From assembly GCA_023150215.1 (NCBI GenBank), contig JAKLLJ010000129.1, positions 1 through 8,539 on the forward strand: a stretch of 8,539 bases of DNA, read 5' to 3'. The notes beneath the pieces were generated by a model that was not told the DNA's origin, searched no databases, and saw only the letters and a program-made list of their open reading frames with translations. The translations under genes and the position numbers were made by a program. The stretch is from Thauera sp. Its GTDB lineage: Bacteria > Pseudomonadota > Gammaproteobacteria > Burkholderiales > Rhodocyclaceae. Of this stretch, positions 1-5,765 are shown one piece after another; position 1 is the first letter of the stretch, and every line of letters starts with the position of its first letter.

Positions 1-179
1 CAGCGCGGTGCCCGGCGGTTGGTGCCAGCCATGCAGCCGAGCCAGGGGTTGACCTGTTCGGTGAGCGCCGGCGGCAGGCCACGGGCCTCGGCATCGGCCC
101 AGTAGAAGGACACGCGAAAGGTGGCGCAGCAGGCGCCGCAGGCCTGGCAGGGGTTGGCAGAGGCAGGAGTGCTGGGCAT
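1..179 (-). CDS. YkgJ-family cysteine-cluster protein (N-terminal part; continues beyond left edge)
   Basis: Reading leftward from the ATG at 179-177, 59 codons are open to the window edge. The protein begins MPSTPASANPCQACGACC and continues ATFRVSFYWADAEARGLPPA. Residues 11-18 (CQACGACC) match the CxxCxxCC signature of the YkgJ/UPF0153 family: small cytoplasmic proteins thought to bind a metal or Fe-S cluster through conserved cysteines, with no settled function. A further Cys (residue 49) is visible, as expected for the family. The C-terminal half lies outside the window. No convincing Shine-Dalgarno precedes the ATG. The gene is divergent from the truncated glnD, with 54 bp between the two start codons. 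The family call rests on the motif and general resemblance and is fairly secure; the biochemical role is unknown. Confidence 0.8.
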   Translation of the reverse strand, partial: MPSTPASANPCQACGACCATFRVSFYWADAEARGLPPALTEQVNPWLGCMAGTNRRAPR

Positions 180-216
180 GGGGGCTGGAAGGCGCGCGTC
201 GGCGCGGCTGTCAGGA

Positions 217-274
217 TTTCTTACAGTGATCGTTTGTGCGACCCGATTTTCCGGAATTTCTGTAAGAAAAACAA
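217..274. promoter_or_regulatory. AT-rich intergenic patch with perfect 10-bp inverted repeat; possible operator/promoter or insertion-element scar
   Basis: TTTCTTACAG at 217-226 is repeated in inverted orientation as CTGTAAGAAA at 260-269, with 33 bp between the arms. The right copy also lies in its own small palindrome, TTTCT-GTA-AGAAA (257-269). The patch is clearly richer in A and T than the surrounding coding DNA. On the minus strand a weak sigma70-like pair (TTGTTT, 17-bp spacer, GAAAAT; 274 down to 246) could serve the leftward cysteine-cluster gene. Two equal sites in inverted orientation would suit a dimeric regulator. They would also suit the leftover of a mobile-element end, because the patch adjoins the broken 5' end of glnD. 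The repeat is seen directly; its role is inference. Confidence 0.4.
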
Positions 275-1934
275 TTTTCTAGCGATTGTGGAGGGGGTGA
301 TCTTCCCCGACCGCGGCGCGGCGATCGTGGTCAATGCGCGCTTCCAGGTCGTGCGCGAGCTGCTCGATATCCGCGACGAGGACATCTTCGAACACCATCC
401 GCCGGCCTTGCTCGAGTGCTTCCTGCTGCTGCAACAGCGCTCCGAGCTCAAGGGCATGACCGCGCGCACGTTGCGTGCGCTGTGGATCAACCGCAACCGG
501 GTCAATGCCGCCTTCCGCGCAAACCCCGCCAACCGCGCCTTGTTCCTGCAGGTCCTGCAGCAGAAACGCGGCATCGTGCGCGTGTTCCGCAAGATGAACG
601 AGTACGGCATCCTGTCGCGCTACATCCCGGCGTGGCGGCGGATCGTCGGCCAGATGCAGCACGACCTCTTCCACGTCTACACGGTAGATCAGCACATCCT
701 GATGGTGTTGCGCAACATCCGGCGCTTCACGATGGGCGAGCATGCCCACGAGTATCCGCTGATGACGCGGCTGATCATGGCCTTCGAACGCCACTGGCTG
801 CTCTACGTCGCCGCCCTGTTCCACGACATCGCCAAGGGCCGCGGCGGCGATCACTCGACGCTGGGCATGGTCGATGCCCGCGAGTTCTGCACCCAGCACG
901 GGCTCGACGCCGCCGACGGCGCGCTGGTGGTGTGGCTGGTCGAGCATCACCTGACGATGTCGCGCGTGGCGCAGAAGGAAGACACCTCCGACCCGGAGGT
1001 GATCCAGCACTTCGCCGAGGTGGTCGGCAACGAGCGCCGGCTGATCGCGCTCTACCTGCTCACCCATGCCGACATCCGCGGCACCAGTCCGAAAGTATGG
1101 AACGGCTGGAAGGGCAAGCTGCTCGAAGACCTGTTTTTCGCCACCCAGCGCCTGCTGCGCGGGGCCACCCCGCAGGAGGCGCTGGGCCTCGACGGGCGCC
1201 TCGAGGATGCGCGCCGCCAGCTGCGTTTCCACGGCCTGCGCCCGGGCGTCGAGGACGATTTGTGGTCCAAGCTCGATCCGGTGTATTTCATGCGCCATTC
1301 GGCCGAGGAGATCGCCTGGCACACGCGTGTGCTCTATTACCGCAGCACGACCGACGAGGCGGTGGTCAAGGCACGCGTCGCCGAGGACGAGGACGGCGTG
1401 CAGGTGATGGTCTTCACCCGCGACCAGAAGGACCTCTTCGTGCACCTCACCGGCTTCTTCGGCCGCATGGGCTTCACCATTCTCGATGCGAAGGTGCACA
1501 CCACCCGTCACGGTTACGCGCTCGACAGCTTCATGCTGCAGGATCCCGGTCAGCAAGCCGCCTACCGCGACATCGTGACCCTGATCGAGCACGAGCTGTG
1601 CGCGCGGCTGCAGAAGACGGGCGTGCCCGAACGGCCGACGCGTGGACGCATGTCGCGCCACGTCAAGCACTTCCCGATCAGCCCCGAGGTGAGCATTCGT
1701 CCCGACGAGGCCGGTCGCCACCACGTGCTGTCGCTCACTGCCGCCGACCGCCCCGGCCTGCTCTACGACGTCGCCACCGTGCTCGCCGACCACGGCATCC
1801 GCCTGCACACCGCGAAGATCGCCACTCTCGGCGAGCGCGTCGAAGACACCTTCCTGCTCACCGGACAGGTGTTGAACCAGGACGCGCAGGTGCTGAAGAT
1901 CGAGCGCGAACTGCTGGAGCGGCTGCAGGTATAG
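234..1934 (+). CDS. glnD: GlnD, [protein-PII] uridylyltransferase/uridylyl-removing enzyme, 5'-truncated (HD and two ACT domains only)
   Basis: GlnD reads glutamine and uridylylates or deuridylylates PII proteins (GlnB/GlnK), setting nitrogen regulation. Normal proteobacterial GlnD is roughly 850-900 aa: nucleotidyltransferase, linker, HD domain, then two ACT domains. This frame gives at most 566 aa from a TTG at 234 that has no Shine-Dalgarno. Recognisable GlnD sequence begins around residues 18-37 (VEGVIFP, VNARFQVV). The HD domain covers about 145-265, with H147, H154, the HD pair H197-D198 in LFHDIAKGRGGDHS, and H238-H239. ACT1 starts near 390 and ACT2 near 496, ending at the natural C-terminus. 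The nucleotidyltransferase domain with its GGxxRxE/DxD-type motifs is absent; the DNA upstream encodes a different gene on the other strand, so a simple frameshift does not explain the loss. Alternative in-frame starts are GTG 288 and ATG 456. If expressed, it could only remove UMP from PII; it may instead be a pseudogene. Family assignment is very secure, functionality is not. Confidence 0.88.
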   Translation: MCDPIFRNFCKKNNFLAIVEGVIFPDRGAAIVVNARFQVVRELLDIRDEDIFEHHPPALLECFLLLQQRSELKGMTARTLRALWINRNRVNAAFRANPANRALFLQVLQQKRGIVRVFRKMNEYGILSRYIPAWRRIVGQMQHDLFHVYTVDQHILMVLRNIRRFTMGEHAHEYPLMTRLIMAFERHWLLYVAALFHDIAKGRGGDHSTLGMVDAREFCTQHGLDAADGALVVWLVEHHLTMSRVAQKEDTSDPEVIQHFAEVVGNERRLIALYLLTHADIRGTSPKVWNGWKGKLLEDLFFATQRLLRGATPQEALGLDGRLEDARRQLRFHGLRPGVEDDLWSKLDPVYFMRHSAEEIAWHTRVLYYRSTTDEAVVKARVAEDEDGVQVMVFTRDQKDLFVHLTGFFGRMGFTILDAKVHTTRHGYALDSFMLQDPGQQAAYRDIVTLIEHELCARLQKTGVPERPTRGRMSRHVKHFPISPEVSIRPDEAGRHHVLSLTAADRPGLLYDVATVLADHGIRLHTAKIATLGERVEDTFLLTGQVLNQDAQVLKIERELLERLQV

Positions 1935-1969
1935 CGCGCTTCTCGTCGCTGCCGCCGCACCGTCGCGGG

Positions 1970-2044
1970 TTCGCGCCTTCCGGCGCTCCTACAGGAACCC
2001 ACGTTAGCGGTGCGCTTTGTAGGAGCGGCGGAAGCCGCGAAAGC
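1970..2044. repeat. REP-pair (BIME-like) unit 1
   Basis: This 75-bp unit consists of two 24-bp REP elements facing each other: 1970-1993 (minus-strand sense) and 2018-2041 (plus-strand sense). Each reads TGTAGGAG followed by a short hairpin with a GGAA loop and then GAA. The stem is GCGCC/GGCGC in the left copy and GCGGC/GCCGC in the right, so the two copies differ by compensating base changes that keep pairing. GTAGGAGCGGC-type REPs are known from Pseudomonas and other high-GC proteobacteria and are mobilised by REP-associated tyrosine transposases (RAYTs). The unit begins 35 bp after the glnD stop and could also help end transcription or protect mRNA ends. Confidence 0.85.
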
Positions 2045-2084
2045 TGCCGCACAGCACGAACCGCCGCCGCGCCGCCATCGCCTG

Positions 2085-2159
2085 TTCGCGCCTTCCGGCG
2101 CTCCTACAGGAACCCGCGCTATGGGAGCGCCCTGCAGGAGCGGCGGAAGCCGCGAAAGC
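2085..2159. repeat. REP-pair (BIME-like) unit 2
   Basis: This second 75-bp unit has the same architecture and orientation as the unit at 1970-2044, repeating with a 115-bp period. Its REPs lie at 2085-2108 and 2133-2156. The first 31 and last 24 bases are identical to unit 1; the differences are concentrated in the centre between the REPs. The right-hand REP begins TGCAGGAG instead of TGTAGGAG. In the rest of the 1935-2252 gap, the 40 bp between the units is GC-rich and 2160-2252 holds only small palindromes; I see no gene in either. The pair sits between the convergent glnD and yqhA genes, a typical site for REPs. Confidence 0.85.
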
Positions 2160-2252
2160 GGCCTCGCGAGCACGCACGAGCGCCCGCTCTCAACAACAAT
2201 GCTTGCGACTCGGCTCGCTGCCCCGGAACGACCGGTCGCAGGCTGCCGACGC

Positions 2253-2759
2253 TCAGTGCCCCTTGCCCGCCAGGCGATCCATCGCCGCGTAGAGCAGCCC
2301 GGAGAACAGGAAGGCGATATGGATGCCCACCATCCAGCCGAGCTGGCGATCGGTGAGGTTGTGCGCGTTCATGAACGCCTTCAGCAGTTCGATCCCCGAG
2401 ATCGCCACGATCGAGCCGATCAGCTTGAGCTTGAGGTCGGAAAAGCCAATGTGCCCCATCCACTCCGGGCGATCCTGGTGCGAGTGCAGGTCATCCATCT
2501 TGGAGACGAAATTCTCGTAGCCGCTGAAAATGATGATCACCAGCAGGTTCATGATCAGCGCCACATCGACCAGCGACAGCACGCCGATGATCAGCTCCCC
2601 GCCCGAGGCCGTCCAGATCTGGGAGAACAGGCCAAAGAGCTCCTTGGCGAACTTCACCAGCAGCAGCACCATCGCCAGCACGAGGCCGAAGTACACCGGC
2701 GCCATCAGCCAACGGCTGCTGAACAACACGTGCTCGAAGGCGGATTCAAGACGTTTCAT
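2253..2759 (-). CDS. yqhA: YqhA/UPF0114 (TIGR00645) family inner-membrane protein
   Basis: This 168-aa protein starts MKRLESAFEHVLFSSRWLMA. Hydropathy read by eye gives four membrane helices: about residues 17-35, 56-78, 109-129 and 140-158. A polar loop at 79-108 contains ENFVSKMDDLHSHQDRPEW, followed by the family-typical HIGFSDLKLKL. Length and layout match the UPF0114/YqhA family of inner-membrane proteins, whose function is not known. The frame is open farther upstream, to 2858, but ATG 2759 is preferred: it gives the conserved N-terminus and has GAGG eight bases upstream. That GAGG overlaps the stop codon of the preceding phosphorylase gene, only 10 bp away, so the two genes are very probably one translationally coupled operon. 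Family call is confident; role unknown. Confidence 0.9.
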   Translation of the reverse strand: MKRLESAFEHVLFSSRWLMAPVYFGLVLAMVLLLVKFAKELFGLFSQIWTASGGELIIGVLSLVDVALIMNLLVIIIFSGYENFVSKMDDLHSHQDRPEWMGHIGFSDLKLKLIGSIVAISGIELLKAFMNAHNLTDRQLGWMVGIHIAFLFSGLLYAAMDRLAGKGH

Positions 2760-2769
2760 GGTTGCAGCC

Positions 2770-3507
2770 TCAAACCTTGCACAGACACTCGAGCACCTTG
2801 CGCACCCGCAGCATGGATTGCTGCAGCACGACCTCGATGTCGCCGAAGTGGATGCCATGCGCGCTCGCCGAGCGCCCGGCAGCGTAATTGACCACCACGC
2901 CGATCGCCGCGTAGGGGAGCTCGAGCTCCCGCGCCAGCGCGGCCTCCGGCATGCCGGTCATGCCCACGATGTCGCAACCATCACGCTCCAGACGGTCGAT
3001 CTCCGCTGCCGTCTCCAGGCGCGGCCCCTGCGTGCTCGCATACACGCCGCCGTCCATTGCACATTCGCCCGCCTTGCCGATCGCGGCGAGCAGCCGGCAG
3101 CGCAGCGTTTCGTCATAGGGTGCGGTGAAGTCGATGTGACGCACCGCCGTGTCACCGCCTTCGAAGAAGGTGCTGGCGCGGCCCCAGGTGTAGTCGATGA
3201 TCTGATCCGGCACGATCAGCGAACCCGGTGCGAGCTCGGCGCGAATGCCGCCCACCGAAGCGACCGAAACGATGCCGGTGACCTTGGCCTGCTTGAGCGC
3301 CCAGATGTTGGCGCGGTAATTCACCAGATGGGGTGGAATCGTGTGGCCGTAGCCGTGGCGTGCGAGAAACACCACCTGCTCGTCACACACGCGACCGTAA
3401 GCCAGCGCCCCGGACGGCTCGCCGTAGGGCGTGCGCGCGACCTCGCGGCGCTCGATCTCCATGTTGGACAGCTGGGTAAGTCCGCTGCCGCCGATGATCG
3501 CAAGCAT
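2770..3507 (-). CDS. S-methyl-5'-thioinosine phosphorylase (MTAP/PNP family)
   Basis: This 245-aa protein belongs to the trimeric nucleoside phosphorylase family, which cleaves methylthio-nucleosides with phosphate to give 5-methylthioribose-1-phosphate and a purine base. Visible motifs are the N-terminal phosphate loop GGSGL (6-10), RHG (50-52) followed by GHTIPPH, ASVGGIR (83-89), TQGPRLET (159-166) and MTGMPEAALARE (183-194). N207-Y208-A209 aligns without gaps to the human MTAP segment where Asp220 and Asp222 read the 6-amino group. Asn and Ala there suggest a 6-oxopurine, so methylthioinosine is more likely than methylthioadenosine; that specificity is inference. The start at ATG 3507 has AGAGG eight bases upstream. 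The frame extends to 3573, but those extra codons run through the promoter region and are rejected. It is the first gene of an operon with yqhA and divergent from typA. Such an enzyme would need a methylthioadenosine deaminase elsewhere. Confidence 0.9.
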   Translation of the reverse strand: MLAIIGGSGLTQLSNMEIERREVARTPYGEPSGALAYGRVCDEQVVFLARHGYGHTIPPHLVNYRANIWALKQAKVTGIVSVASVGGIRAELAPGSLIVPDQIIDYTWGRASTFFEGGDTAVRHIDFTAPYDETLRCRLLAAIGKAGECAMDGGVYASTQGPRLETAAEIDRLERDGCDIVGMTGMPEAALARELELPYAAIGVVVNYAAGRSASAHGIHFGDIEVVLQQSMLRVRKVLECLCKV

Positions 3508-3536
3508 GATGAAGACCTCTGATGGCTGGGCGCGCG

Positions 3537-3566
3537 ATTCTAGCATGCACCCCGGGATCCTCGAGA
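3537..3566 (-). promoter_or_regulatory. Putative sigma70 promoter of the phosphorylase-yqhA operon
   Basis: On the minus strand TGCTAGAAT (3545 down to 3537) is a good extended -10 element (TGn followed by TAGAAT, 5 of 6 to consensus). The -35 region, near 3560-3566, is poor. Transcription would start near 3530, about 23 bases before the start codon and just upstream of the AGAGG ribosome-binding site at 3520-3516. The element mirrors the one facing typA. Confidence 0.5.
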
Positions 3567-3572
3567 AATCCA

Positions 3573-3601
3573 TGCTGCGCCGCCGCAGGGCGTGCTAGAA
3601 T
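3573..3601 (+). promoter_or_regulatory. Putative sigma70 promoter of typA
   Basis: TGCTAGAAT at 3593-3601 is an extended -10 identical to the opposite-facing one at 3545-3537. A weak -35 candidate (TGCTGC, 3573-3578) lies 17 bp upstream. The start point would be near 3608, leaving a leader of about 29 bases before the typA ATG. The leader has no clear Shine-Dalgarno; the bases just before the ATG are pyrimidine-rich (CCCTCCTCC). Confidence 0.5.
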
Positions 3602-3636
3602 CCGAGCCCTTTCAAAGACTTCGCCGGCCCTCCTCC

Positions 3637-5454
<1,818 letters not shown>

Positions 5455-5473
5455 TCTCAGGCCGCTCGAACGA

Positions 5474-5508
5474 AAGACGCCCCGCCGGTTCTGCCCGCGG
5501 GGCGTCTT
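5474..5508 (+). terminator. Hairpin terminator after typA
   Basis: A perfect 12-bp stem, AAGACGCCCCGC (5474-5485) with GCGGGGCGTCTT (5497-5508), encloses an 11-base loop and lies 19 bp after the typA stop. Only two T residues end the stem, with no long U tract behind it. It is GC-rich and strong, but may work less cleanly than a classic rho-independent terminator. The nearly symmetrical sequence could act in both directions. Confidence 0.8.
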
Positions 5509-5765
5509 GCCATCCGGGCGCTTGCCACAAACGCAGCGCACGGTTTGCAAATGCCCGCTTTCCTGCTATCACGGAAGTACCACAAATGAATGGAGCGCGC
5601 GCCGCGGACACGCGGTAATGCGCGCCCAGAACCGACAGAGAGCTTCGCTGCGCAAAGCGCAGAGCGCGGGTGCAGTTGTGCCCGACGATCTGCACAGCGC
5701 GTCCCTGCGGGTGTCCGCTTCGGATGCCTTCGTCCCTGCCGATCCGACAGAGCAGGAGAACGAAC
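5509..5765 (+). promoter_or_regulatory. Leader/upstream region of the cytochrome gene with weak candidate promoter
   Basis: Together with the typA terminator this makes a gap of 311 bp without a convincing gene. The most AT-rich part holds a weak sigma70-like pair: TTGCAA (5545-5550), 16-bp spacer, TATCAC (5567-5572). If used, it leaves a leader of roughly 185 bases. A short perfect hairpin, CTGCGC-AAA-GCGCAG, lies at 5648-5662. The ribosome-binding site AGGAG (5754-5758) is 7 bases before the ATG at 5766. A frame through 5507-5854 is open but overlaps the signal peptide coding region and resembles no protein I know. I recognise no riboswitch or sigma54 site. Confidence 0.3.

Noticed and set aside
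1..233. Idea that the missing GlnD N-terminus is present upstream in another frame
   Set aside because: Positions 1-179 encode a CxxCxxCC protein on the minus strand, and 180-233 is too short; no nucleotidyltransferase motif is visible in any frame.
279..1808. Long open frame (509 codons) on the minus strand opposite glnD
   Set aside because: Antisense shadow of a GC-rich gene; low-complexity His/Ala/Val/Arg-rich composition and no recognisable domain, whereas the plus strand encodes clear GlnD domains.
1970..2159. Repeats considered as a CRISPR array
   Set aside because: Only two 75-bp units, each internally inverted, with no series of short direct repeats and unique spacers; the motif is REP-like.
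416..2356. 646-codon plus-strand frame overlapping glnD and the REP region
   Set aside because: Arg/Pro/Ala-rich out-of-frame translation that runs through the REP repeats; no protein character.
2530..3522. 330-codon plus-strand frame opposite yqhA and the phosphorylase
   Set aside because: Antisense to two well-recognised genes; no domain, no ribosome-binding site.
5670..5765. Upstream start for the cytochrome (32 extra residues)
   Set aside because: It would bury the signal peptide behind an unrelated stretch, and ATG 5766 has a proper AGGAG seven bases before it.
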